Part shown: in pieces, positions 53,901 to 63,271 of the stretch
Layout of the letters: the number at the start of each line of letters is the position of its first letter
Position numbering within the stretch: position 1 is the first letter of the stretch
From: Taudactylus pleione
Taxonomy: Eukaryota; Chordata; Amphibia; Anura; Myobatrachidae
Assembly: GCA_031769625.1 (NCBI GenBank)
Contig: JAUIMM010000202.1
Coordinates: 9,472,001-9,536,000 of the forward strand
Length of the DNA stretch: 64,000 bases
Reading direction: 5' to 3'
Notes under the pieces: generated by a model
Database searches by the model: none
What the model was told of the DNA's origin: nothing
The model's input: only the letters and a program-made list of their open reading frames with translations
Made by a program: the position numbers and the translations under genes

Positions 53901-54254
53901 TAGCCACACCTCGTATTGACCTTTCTAAATCATATGAGTCCGCTGCAATGGGTTAAACATGGCTATAAGAAGGTTAATCCCGGAGGTTATGATTATTGCT
54001 CTGTAGTGACATTAATTTGTTATTTTTGGTGAGCAATTCATGCCAGGCTGCAAGGTGAGTGCTGTAACAACTACTGTAAAACTAATCTTGGTGATTGTGA
54101 AAGTTCATTATTATTGGGATTAACAGTAACAATATCTAGATGTCTCCTAACAAGTCCAAGTAAAGTACTACTGCTAATAGTGATGATTAGTATGTTTGCA
54201 GTGTTTCCATACAATGTACTGTATATGTAATAAATGAGTAGGTACATATCAGTT

Positions 54255-54515
54255 GGGTATAGGATACTGGCGCTCGCGATCTCGGCGCTCAAAATCCCGA
54301 CGCCGGCATCCTGTCGGTAAGTATCCTAACTCTACCCCTCCCTCCTCCACACCCTAAACCTAACCCTCCCCCCTTAGTGCCTAATCCCAACCCTCCCCCT
54401 AACCCCAGTACTTACCATCAGGCGGTCGTGATTCTGACAGGTTTCGGGATTCTGGCGCTGGCATTCTAAACGCAGGCATCTCGACTGTCGGTATTATGAC
54501 CACATCCTGTTACGT
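54255..54515. mobile_element. MITE with telomere-like internal repeats, second copy
   Basis: The right end CGGTATTATGACCACATCCTG is the inverse of the CAGGGATGTAGTC type. CGACGCCGGCATCCTGTCGG and ATTCTGGCGC motifs flank a CCTAACCCT-rich centre (54335-54412). A related end with AACCTAACCCCCCC lies at 34640-34674. Confidence 0.65.
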
Positions 54516-55085
54516 ATATATCCATATACATATTTGTTCTCATCTTACATTTATGACTCCTTACACTTATAGAGGAGGAAGAGTGGATGAAAGGGATGGG
54601 AAAGCATAGGAAGAGTGCAGTACGGCTAACAGGTTGCGGCCTAGGATCGGCCATTACTCACCTCAGCGCTGGCTTCCCCTGACCTCTTGAGCAGTTAGAC
54701 ATCAGGTGTGGTGGTGAGTGAAGCGCTGAGGATTATGCCTGGGGTCCGCTAGGACATCCTTGTGTTGCTCCGTGACTTGGTTTCTGCACCTGATTAGCCC
54801 TTCACCCAATGGTAGCATTGGTTGCTGTCAGCTGAAAATGTTCTCCAATAGACCGCTACCTTAGGGTAGCCGGGCTCTGGACAACAGTAAGTTGCCTGCA
54901 CAACGTTGCTACTTCCAGTGTATACTTGCTGTTGCAGCGTTCCAGGTTCCAAGCTCCTTTCATCTAGTGATATATTCCTAGTGTTAATCCACGGTGTGTG
55001 TACTAAGTACGTCACCCAAGTACAATCTGCTAAGTGTCATCTTCCTGTGCCAGTTCTGTGTCTGGAGCCACAGTGTGTGTACTCA

Positions 55086-55576
55086 GGGCCCTTATTCAGA
55101 CCCGCTCGCGAGCGCTATGCGCTCGCAAGCGGGTCGATGGTGGCCCGGTGCGCATGCACACGACAGAGCCGGCTCCGTCGTGCGCATGTGCGAGACCCGG
55201 ATAGCGACGGGCAAACCGTCGCTCTGGGTCTCGTATCAAATGGGGCATGCTGTCGATCTTGAGTGACGGGAGAGTGGCTGCCCATACAGAGGTGTTCCCA
55301 TGGGAACACCTACCGTCTGGGGACGGCACCACTGACATCACAAGTGATGTCAGTGGGAGTGCTTTCGGCAACGAGACCCTACCACAAGGCTCTTGTCGCA
55401 AGCTCGATGGTCGCGATGGTCTTGACCATCGCGACCATCTTCCTGGCCGCTCGCTATAGCTGTGGGTGGTCACCCACAACTATGCGAGCGGCCAGAAGGC
55501 CGCTCTAAAAATCAAGAAGGATGGCCCTGATTCAGAGCGAGCGCTCTGTCAGAGCGTCCGGCTCCGAATCAGGGTC
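55086..55576 (+). mobile_element. Multi-hairpin TIR element in a tandem unit
   Basis: The ends are GGGCCCTTATTCAGACCCG and, inverted, GACCCTGATTCGGAGCCG. Perfect TCA duplications lie at 55083-55085 and 55577-55579. The hairpins follow the order of the 39794 copy: GACCCGCTCGCGAGCG, TGCGCATGC, CGACGGGCAAACCGTCG, GGTGTTCCCATGGGAACACC, the TGACATCACAAGTGATGTCA palindrome, GATGGTCGCGATGGTC and TGTGGGTGGTCACCCACA. It lacks the SAGCCAAAATCAC-type stem in full length. Confidence 0.95.
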
Positions 55577-55658
55577 TCAGTACGTCATCCGAGTACAATC
55601 TCCTAAGTGTCATCTTCCTGTACCAGCTCTGTGTCTGGAGCCATAGTGTGTGTACTCA

Positions 55659-56155
55659 GGGCCTTAATCTGTAAGGATTGGAATTGCAAAACTGCACTCA
55701 GTCAGTTTTGCAATTGCGATCCTTTGCAGATATGGTAATGCACAGGAGGCATCACGCCCCCTGTGCATTACTTAACCAAGCTGCGCTCAATGAAGCATTG
55801 GTTAATCTGAGTACCATTGGCCGGCTGCGGTGACCCAGAGGGTCCCGCAGCCAGTCGCTGCAGTTTACAGGAAGAGGCCAGGAAATCTCCGTCACCCGAC
55901 GGAGATCCTGGCCTCTTCCCTCCCCCCCAACGGCGATGACACTCCTCCATTTCAGGTAACGGAGGCTGTCGCCGTTCCTTACACCCCCCCAAACGGCAGA
56001 AGACTGTCAATCACTAACAGTCTGCTGCCAGTTTGCAAGCGGACTCGCAGACCCATTCTGCACATGCGCAGAATAGGTCCTACGCCTGCGCAGATACCCA
56101 AACATTGGGAATCTGTGTCCAGCAGTGCACTAACATGCACTGCTGAATCAGGCCC
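55659..56155. mobile_element. Multi-hairpin TIR element, family B, best copy
   Basis: The ends are GGGCCTTAATCTG and, inverted, GGGCCTGATTCAGCAG. Hairpins in order: GGAATTGCAAAACTG with CAGTTTTGCAATTGC; GTAATGCACAGGAGGC with CCCTGTGCATTAC; TTAACCAAGCTGC with AAGCATTGGTTAA; GGCTGCGGTGACC with GGGTCCCGCAGCC; GAAGAGGCCAGGAAATCTCC with its partner; AACGGCGATGACACTCC with GGAGGCTGTCGCCGTT; AGACTGTCAATCACTAACAGTCT; ATTCTGCACATGCGCAGAAT; CAGATACCC with GGGAATCTG; CAGCAGTGCACTAACATGC. Flanks are TCA on the left and TAT on the right. Confidence 0.88.
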
Positions 56156-56299
56156 TATGTACATTATCCAAGTACTATCTCCTATTACCATCCTCCTGTA
56201 CCAGCTCTGCATCTGGATCAACAGTGTGCTTACACATTACGTCATCCAAGTACTGACTCCTAGTGCCTTTCTCCAGTGCCTTACCTGGATTGTGTTCCT

Positions 56300-57075
56300 C
56301 TGTTTCCCACTTGTGCTGGATACCTGACCAAAGGGCCGCGACCTGCTTACTGGGTGCATCTTAAACCCAAATCCCGCTTGAAGGGTTCACTGGTGAACAC
56401 CTCCCAATAGGGTAGACTCCGTGCCATTGGTCAGATCTCGCCAACATCCGGTACTTGTAGATGAGGAGGACATACATCCAGACCCCTCGCCTCCAGTTCC
56501 TTTCCCAACCTGGGACCTCGACTTCTAATCCCTCAGCACAAGAACTCCACAGCCTAAACTTGACACTACCGCACATGGTAATAGTGTAGTCATTGTATCA
56601 CATTTCTTTGCACAGCAGTGTTCTGCTGCATTCTGTGAACGAAGAACCGGGGCTCCTACGTGCATGCATTAGTCATAAATACTCCAAAATTATAGATAAT
56701 TTTCAACCTATGGTCTTAACGCATCAATATGCAGGTATCGGTACCATATTGGTACCTCACAGTCCCAGCAATATATGCCCAATTGTTCAAGCAGTGGTTC
56801 AGTCACATGATCTCTAAACCACTGCTTGAGTCCTTTACTTAACTCCACCCACCTACAGTGACGTGCTTACTGAGGCCAGTGCCTCTGCTATTCACCGCTC
56901 CTCCGGTGACATCTATTTACGTCACAATGGAGGGGGTCTCTAATATGGAAAGGGAGCTCAATATTGTTTCTGAAACATCATTGACATATTCTGCAGCCCA
57001 TGGGGGTTGCTCAGTTGCTAATCTGTGGCTTAGATATTGGAGAGGGTTGCCACAGTGCATAAACTCAAGGATAAT
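56300..57075. other. No gene; unassigned repeat
   Basis: About 56283-56575 has an LTR-leader-like look (mixed GC, CCTGACCAAAGGGCCGCGAC), but no terminal repeats were identified. A short inverted pair, CAAGCAGTGGTTCAG and AACCACTGCTTGAG, lies at 56788-56831. Confidence 0.4.
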
Positions 57076-57078
57076 CTA

Positions 57079-57272
57079 GGGGTCGGGTGAATGCAGGCGT
57101 GTCAGTGCGTTGCAGTGCCGTTGCAGGGGCGTGCATAAATTATTCACTGCAATACCATGCGCAACCTGAGGCCTCTTAGCGTGTAGCTCCCTCCGTCGTG
57201 CACATGCGCAGTGGGGGAACATCGACCCGCTTGCGAGCGTACTGCCGCTCACGAGCGGGTCTGAATGACCCC
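57079..57272 (-). mobile_element. Multi-hairpin TIR element, short internally deleted copy
   Basis: The left GGGGTCGGGTGAATGC and inverted right GGGGTCATTCAGACCCG ends match. Perfect CTA duplications lie at 57076-57078 and 57273-57275. The right part keeps GACCCGCTTGCGAGCG with CACGAGCGGGTC and CGTCGTGCACATGCGC. The left part shares GGCGTGTCAGTGCG and GGGGCGTGCATAAA with the 31644 copy. Confidence 0.9.
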
Positions 57273-57549
57273 CTAAGTTCATTGTCATGGCAACGAGGGA
57301 CTTAAAATTAATTGAAATTCATCTGATCACTCTTCATGACATTCTGGAGTATATGCAAATTGCCATCATAAAAACTGAAGCAGCAGACTTTGTGAAAACC
57401 AATACTTGTGTCATTCTCAAAACTTTTGGCCATGGCTGTTCTAAGACATGGAGAGAGATAAAGTGGATGGAAATCAAGCACCAACCTATCAGCTCCTAAA
57501 TCTCACTTTACAGTGAAAATGTCAGTTAGCAGCTGATTGTTGGTACTTT

Positions 57550-58101
57550 GGGGGTCATTCAGACCCGGTCGTTAGCGCCGATGCGCTCGGACCGGGTCGA
57601 TGGCCCCCCACAGAGCATGCACACGACGGCGCCGTCACCGTCGTGCGCATGCGTGAGACCCGCTATGACCGACAGCGCCGGTCATAGCGGGTCTCGATCC
57701 AAAGGGGGCGAGCTGTCGATGTTGATTGACAGCTTGCCCCATTTGGAAGGCGGGCCGGGGGGGGTGGCAGCCCAAACGGAGGCGTTCCCATGGGAACGCC
57801 TACCATTTGGGGGCGGCCCCACTGACATCACGAGTGATGTCAGTGGAGAGCTTCCGGCTCAGACAGAGCCAGAAGCTCTCAGGGGCTTACGACAAGGGAG
57901 ACCCTACCCTAGGGTCTTGTCGTAAGCCCCGATGGTCGCGATGGTCTCTGACCATCGCGACCATCACCGAAGTGGTCGTTAGAGCTGTGGGTGTTAACCC
58001 ACAGCCTAACGACCGAAACAGAGCCGGGCGGTCAGGATGCAAGCGGCCGCTCTGTTTCTGAGCGACCGCTTGCATCCTCCGACCGCTTCTGAATGAGGCC
58101 C
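57550..58101 (+). mobile_element. Multi-hairpin TIR element
   Basis: The left GGGGGTCATTCAGACCC and inverted right GGGCCTCATTCAGAAGCGG ends match. Perfect TTT duplications lie at 57547-57549 and 58102-58104. Hairpins include GACCCGGTCGTTAGCGCC with its partner, GAGACCCGCTATGACCG with CGGTCATAGCGGGTCTC, AAAGGGGGCGAGCTGTC, GGCGTTCCCATGGGAACGCC, TGACATCACGAGTGATGTCA, AGAGCTTCCGGCTC with GAGCCAGAAGCTCT, GGGGCTTACGACAAG with CTTGTCGTAAGCCCC, GATGGTCGCGATGGTC, and CTGTGGGTGTTAACCCACAG. It is inserted in a decayed palindromic MITE like that at 38207. Confidence 0.95.
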
Positions 58102-58159
58102 TTTATCTCCCTCCAAGGCTTAGTACATGGACCGCAAAGTTTAAAAACAAACTTTACTA

Positions 58160-58560
58160 GGCAGGGGCGTGACTAGTCATTTGTACCCTTTGTAAAGCCA
58201 GAGTAAGTAGAGGTAGGGACCTTAAACATCTGGGATGTCTATTACGTCATCTGCAGCGCATCCATCAAAAAAGTTTTTGTAAAATTTAGAAACTTTGGCT
58301 AAAAAAGTAACTACAAGCAGTCCAATGTCAGCTAGCTCCCTTCTCTCTGCTACATCCAAGCACCTGCCATCTTCACCACCAACACCTTCATCAACAATAT
58401 GCTCAATCATGAAGCGATTGGTTTGTTTCGGCCCCCAGAAGACAAGCTACAAATTGGCAGCTGACATTGCTGGTAATGATCTCTACTCGCGTGCACAAAC
58501 TGGCTTTACAGAGGCAAGATGTTTTCGCTATCATCATCTGATTCCTCACCCTCATCAGTG
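58160..58560. other. hAT 3' flank and possible hAT end
   Basis: CAGGGGCGTGACTAG at 58163 looks like a hAT-type end, but no partner was found. The following sequence probably includes the decayed 3' side of the reverse-oriented hAT. Confidence 0.4.
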
Positions 58561-58566
58561 TCAACA

Positions 58567-60716
58567 TCATTTTGCTTCACACAATATTAATTTGTCCCTG
58601 CTGGAATCCACCATTACAGGTGCCTCTGTCATTTTTGGATGTAATTGGTGGTAAAGGTATTTCTCATGGAAGTTGTAGTCAATTTTGATGAACATCATCT
58701 TTTCTACATTTTGAGAACGCAGCCTCCTACGCCAATCGCTGACAAGGTTCCCGGCTGTGCTGAAAACTCTTTTGGAGTACACGCTGGAGGGTGGGCAGCT
58801 CAAGTAAAGCAAAGCCAGTTTGTGCAAGGGCCTTCAAATTGCCTTTTTTTGCTGCTAGTAGTCAAACAGACTGCCTGACTTGTCTATTTGGACACTATAA
58901 TTAAAAAATAGTCCTCAACCATTCTTTGAATGGTGACCATAACTGAAGGAGGAGCCATCGCTGCATCACATGCAACTTGAGCTGACAATTTGCTTACCAA
59001 CAGGTCTTTGCATCTCTTCAGATCTGTGTTCACTGGGAAGAAAGACACAATGTATGACTTAAACCTAGGATCGAGCACAGTCGCCAAACCGTATTGATCC
59101 GATTGGATTAGTTCCTGGTGAAGTGAATAAAGGACTTGGGGCCTGATTCTGACCCGCTCGCGAGCGCTGAGCGCTCACAAGCGGGTCGATGGTGCCCAAG
59201 TGCGCATGCGCACGATGGAGGCGGCTCCGTCGTGCGCATGCGCGATAACCGAATAACGACGGCCAAGCCGTCATTAAGGGTCTGGGACCAAAGGGGGCGT
59301 GCTGTCGATGGTGATTGACAGCACGCCCCCTTTGGTGGGCGTGCCAGGGGCGTGGCTGCCCAGACGGAGGCGTTGCCATGGGAACGCCTACCGTCTGGGT
59401 CCGGCCCCACTGACATCACTAGTGATGTCAGTGGGAGTGCTTTTGGCTCTGATAGAGCCAAAAGCACTCCTGGGCTTGCGGCAGCGAGACCCTACTGCAG
59501 GATCTCGTCGCAAGCCCGATGGTCGCAGCTATGCGAGCGGCCAGGAGGCCGCTCCAAAACGGAGCAGGGACAGCCCTGATTCAGAGCGAGCGCTCTGTCA
59601 GAGCGTCCGGCTCTGAATCAGGGCCTTGATCTGCAAGTGCAACGTACTTTGCAGAATCGCTTCATTTCAGCTCCTCCTTCAATTTCTCAAGTTGCTTTTT
59701 CAACAGTCTAATTAGGGGAATTACCTGACTCAAGATGGCAGTATTTGAACTCACTTCACAGGTGACTACATCGAAGTGTTTCAGGTTTTCAGCATTTGCA
59801 CAACACAAAGTATTTTACACTGAGCTTGAGTAAGGTGCATTCCCCTCCTCTTCCTATGTCATAGTTCACTGTGTAGCTTTAGATAGCTTTTTGCTGTTCC
59901 TCCATACACTGAAGCATATAAAGGGTGGAGTTCCACTTTGTAACTACCTCTTGCTTCAGCTGGTGGTAGGGCAAATTCAACATTTCTTGCAGGTGCTGCA
60001 ATCTTCAACATGCGCCTGCTGAATGGCGAAAATGTCCAGATATTTTTCAGGGCACAGAGAGCATCTCCTGCATGACCTTGTTATATAAAAAAAAATGGCA
60101 CCACCCAGTTGATTGTGTGAGCAAAACATGGGATATGTTTGAATTCACCCAGCTGTAATGCTCTCACAATATTGGTGGCATTGGCAGAAATCACAAATCC
60201 TGAGCAAAGTCCAAGCGGGGTAAGCTATTTTGCAATGAGTTTTTCTAAAAGGTTGTCAGCAATATACCTCTTAGTGAAAGCAGTGATACACAGAGTAGCC
60301 TGTCTCTGAATCAGCTGCTGTTTCTTAGATGATGCTGCTGTTGGTGCCACTGAAGGCAATGCATCCACCAAGTGGGCTATTACAGTCATGTGATCTTGCA
60401 TTTGCTCTGTTCAGCTTGTCCACATATCTGTGGTTAAGTGGACACAAGGGCATTTTGGAGGACACTAATTAATTTTTTTAACATCAATGTACAGGTTGGG
60501 AATTACTTTTCTAGTGTAGTGGAATCTAGATGGGATTTGGTAGTGGGGACACAGGACCTCAATTAACTGTCTAAAACCCACTGCATTATTGGCAGATATT
60601 GGACACACATCTAATACCAGCATAGATGTTATGGCGTCAGTGATCTGGTTTGCAACTGGGTGACTGCTGTCATACTTGCTCCCCCTTGCAAAGGATTGTT
60701 TAACAGTCAATTGTTT
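58567..60716 (-). pseudogene. Decayed hAT transposase with its core retained
   Basis: On the minus strand, from right to left: TVKQSFARGSKYDSSHP with ITSMLVLDVCPISANNAVGF and PHYQIPSRFHYTRK (60465-60710). Then a core in broken frames, with PCFAHTINWVV-like and EFALPPAEARGSYKVELHP-like segments (59630-60460). ATVLDPRFKSYIVSFF follows at 59087, and the dimerisation region KLALLYLSCPPSSVYSKRVFS at 58827. The catalytic Glu position reads Lys (SKRVFS versus SERVFS in the 25816 copy). A multi-hairpin element interrupts it at 59139-59625. Many stops make it dead. It shows what the 23997 element has lost. Confidence 0.88.
59139..59625 (+). mobile_element. Multi-hairpin TIR element inserted in a hAT transposase
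   Basis: The ends are GGGCCTGATTCTGACCCG and, inverted, GGCCCTGATTCAGAGCCG. Perfect TTG duplications lie at 59136-59138 and 59626-59628. It includes the 30-nt perfect palindrome at 59406-59435, AAGGGGGCGTGCTGTCGATG with its partner, GTGCTTTTGGCTCTGATAG with its partner, GGCTTGCGGCAGCGAGACC, and AGAGCGAGCGCTCTGTCAGAG. The cross-shaped GGGTGGTCACCC hairpin is missing, deleted between GGTCGC and AGCTATGCGAGC. The hAT frame continues on either side. Confidence 0.96.
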
Positions 60717-60879
60717 TATAAAGTACTACAAGTAGTCTTTCTGGTCCCCTTCTGGGATGAAAATCCACTCCCAGCAGCAGCAGCAGCAGTCATAGCGCTC
60801 AAGGATTCTTCTGGGGCAAGGACTGATGTGATTGATTTAAATATTTTTTGCAAATATTTACTAGTAATCAAATCTTCCT

Positions 60880-61178
60880 TTCCCTGCCTTCAACTACATA
60901 CATACTCCAACTTCCTCAGTCCTCTTGAATACTAAAAACATTTGTTTCCTGATGTGTCATGTTGGAAGTTAAACTGCCACAGCTTCTGCAATCTTCATGA
61001 GGTTGCTGAATGCCAAAAATGTCCAGAAATGTTTATGGCCACAGACAGCATCTCCTGCTTGCCCCTTTAAATTGAAAAAATATTCTGAAACCACCAAGTT
61101 GATTTTGTGGGCAAAACTTGGGACATATTGTTCACCCATGCTCTCCCCTCCTCCCTCATAAATTTGCTTTGGAATCAA
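60880..61178 (-). pseudogene. Second partial hAT core copy with shared flank
   Basis: The minus-strand ORF 61178-60969 reads YVPSFAHKINLVVSEYFFNL and AGDAVCGHKHFWTFLAFSNL, the same core segment found in decayed form at about 60000-60130. About 100 bp (60880-60978, CTTCAACTACATACATACTCC) repeat directly at 61217-61318. This points to duplication or chimeric assembly of hAT pieces. Confidence 0.75.
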
Positions 61179-61216
61179 AAAATTCTATTAAATTTGCTAC
61201 CAATCAACCTTTCCTG

Positions 61217-61655
61217 TCCCTGCCTTCAACTACATACATACTCCATCTTCCTCAGGCCTCTTGAGTAATAAAAACATATTTTTCCTTATGTGAGAATGTT
61301 GGAAGTTGAACTGCCATGCGTTTGTGCTGCCCACTGCTGCCGCATAGCTTAGTCAGCCAGCTAGCTTGGTGCAAATTTTGGGTCTATACCAGATGAAAAT
61401 CATATTGTGAGCAGTGAGGTGGTCATAATTGACTGGAAATGAGTGGAAAATTATGTTATTGAGGTTAATAATACTGTAGGAACAAAAAAAGCCAAAATTA
61501 TGTAATTTTAGCAGATTTTATAATTTTGTGAAAAAAAAATACAGAACCAAAAACAAAAGCAAGCAAGGGCAGTTTTGGCAAAACCAAATCCAGATCCAAA
61601 ACACGAAGAAGATAAGGATCCAAAATCAAAACACGGGGGTTGGCGCACAACCCTA
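61217..61655 (+). mobile_element. hAT right-end fragment in plus orientation
   Basis: It shares GTGCTGCCCACTGCTGCCGC, GACTGGAAATGAGTGGAAA, GAGGTTAATAATACTGTAGG and the end GGCGCACAACCCTAG with the elements ending at 5119, 26846 and 37690. It points opposite to the transposase remnant beside it, so the two are not one intact element. Confidence 0.82.
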
Positions 61656-61659
61656 GTTA

Positions 61660-62035
61660 CAACTGATAATCAATCAATGCTTTACTTGGATTCCACTACA
61701 TAAATACTCCACCTCTATTTACCTTTACAGGCCTGAGGAATGTGATTTGCTGCTTAAAGAAGTTTATTATTACCTAAATAATTATCAATCTCTACCTTGT
61801 ATTTTGTACTTTGTGTTTACTTTCTACAATTATCAACTTCTATTGTGTACTGGTAATAATATATTATATTTTCTACTAGGCTTTTACTTTTAGGCTATTA
61901 GCTCTTGATTAATGAAAACATTCTATAGGGTCATATAGTTTATTAAATGGACACCCTGTCTGCCACTGCTGTGCCACTATGTTTCATAGATACTGTATGC
62001 TATATATTTTTAAACTGCTATGTGTTTGTGGAGAG
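61660..62035. other. No gene recognised
   Basis: AT-rich spacer. Confidence 0.45.
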
Positions 62036-62473
62036 ATCCGAACCGACCCGAACTTAGGGGATCTGAGTCAGATCTGAGTCAGCTCAGGTTTTCGCACCTG
62101 ACTCGGATCTCAAAATGAGGCAAAACGTCATCATCCCCCTGTCAGATTCTCGCGGGTTTTGGATTATATAAAAGGTCCCGCAATCGCCCCCATTTTTCAT
62201 TCTGGCTGTGGAGAGTGAAGAGGGAGGGAGCTGGGAGCTGTGCTGCTGTGCATAGGGGCTGGCTACAGTTGTGCTGTCCATAGGGGCTGGCTGGCTGTTC
62301 TGCTGTGTTGTCCAGGAGGTGCTCTTTACCCCCAGTGTGGAAAAAATAAAAATATATTTTTTTATTTCTGTGTGTGCGTTAGCCACAGTTATTATCAGCA
62401 ATGTAGGTGCTCAGGTGTGCTGCCTGCATCATTTATCAAAGGGCTGCTGCCTAATTCAGGTGTCCTCTCCCCT
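62036..62473 (+). mobile_element. hAT left-end fragment with promoter
   Basis: It matches the 23997 element from GAGAGATCCGAACCG through CCTGACTCGGATCTCAAAATG, GGCAAAACGTCATCATCC, CTCGCGGGTTTTGGAT, a TATA box at 62165-62174 (TATATAAAAG) and GTGAAGAGGGAGGGAGCTGG, to CATAGGGGCTGGCTGG. The terminal bases are decayed. Coding parts are absent, and another element starts at 62474. Confidence 0.82.
62165..62174 (+). promoter_or_regulatory. TATA box of the hAT left end
   Basis: TATATAAAAG sits at the same place as TATATAAG at 24167. Confidence 0.75.
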
Positions 62474-62870
62474 CAGGACCGGATTAACAATGGGGTGGGT
62501 GGAGCTACAGCTCCAGGCCTCCCTTTGAAAATAGGCCCACAGCATACAAAAGCTGCACTGCAGACAGGAAAAAAAACACATTATTTTTTCTATCACCAGC
62601 AACAGCCTCGCTCACTGCCCAGCTCCCTCACCTCTCGACCGACGTTTAGTCGAAATCACGGTCTCATCCCACCCCCTTGGCCCCCTCCTCTCCGCTGGTG
62701 GACTGGCTGACCGAAGCCCCGCCGACCTTGGACCGGCTGAAGCTCCTCCCCTGAGTAAACCATAGCTCCGCCCACTCCCTATCGTCCTGCTCTGAAGCTG
62801 TGTCAACCAGTCAGACTAGCTCAGGAGGGGAAGTAAAACAGGCAAGCACATCCAGGTTATCTTTCCACAG
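62474..62870. mobile_element. hAT-type element end (CAGGACCGGATTAACAATGG)
   Basis: This is the inverse of the right end of the 11896-13248 element, including the hairpin GGAGCTACAGCTCC and AATAGGCCCA. The other end was not identified, so the right limit is a guess. Confidence 0.65.
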
Positions 62871-62933
62871 GTCCGTGTAATGTCTGGCCACTGTGTATTT
62901 ATGTGTCTATTTATGAGTGTGTGTGTATGTATG

Positions 62934-62937
<4 letters not shown>

Positions 62938-62982
<45 letters not shown>

Positions 62983-63064
62983 TATATATATGTAATTATG
63001 TATATATGTGTGTATAAATGTATGTATATATATATATTTTTTTTTTTATGTATATATGTGTGTG

Positions 63065-63109
<45 letters not shown>

Positions 63110-63200
63110 GTGTGTATATATGTATGTGTGTATTTATATATACTGTATATATATAAGTGTGTGTGTCTGTATATATAAGTATGTATATGTGCATATATAA
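62938..63200. repeat. TA/TATG microsatellite cluster
   Basis: TA runs lie at about 62938-62992 and 63070-63102, with TATGTATA and TGTGTGT stretches between. All ORFs here are low-complexity Tyr/Ile repeats. Confidence 0.95.
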
Positions 63201-63271
63201 ACATCTGGCCCCAATGCCTCTGTGAAATAAGCTGCATACACATTCTCCAAAAGAGACACGGCACTCATAGG

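Larger units (their letters stand above)
54780..56300. repeat. Tandem roughly 79-bp units invaded by two elements
   Basis: Units of the form GTGTGTACTCAGTACGTCAT, CCAAGTACAATCTCCTAAGTG, TCATCTTCCTGTACCAGCTC and TGTGTCTGGAGCCA start near 54992, 55071 (split), 55650 (split) and about 56230 (decayed). The unit type is unknown and could be part of an LTR or satellite. Confidence 0.7.
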
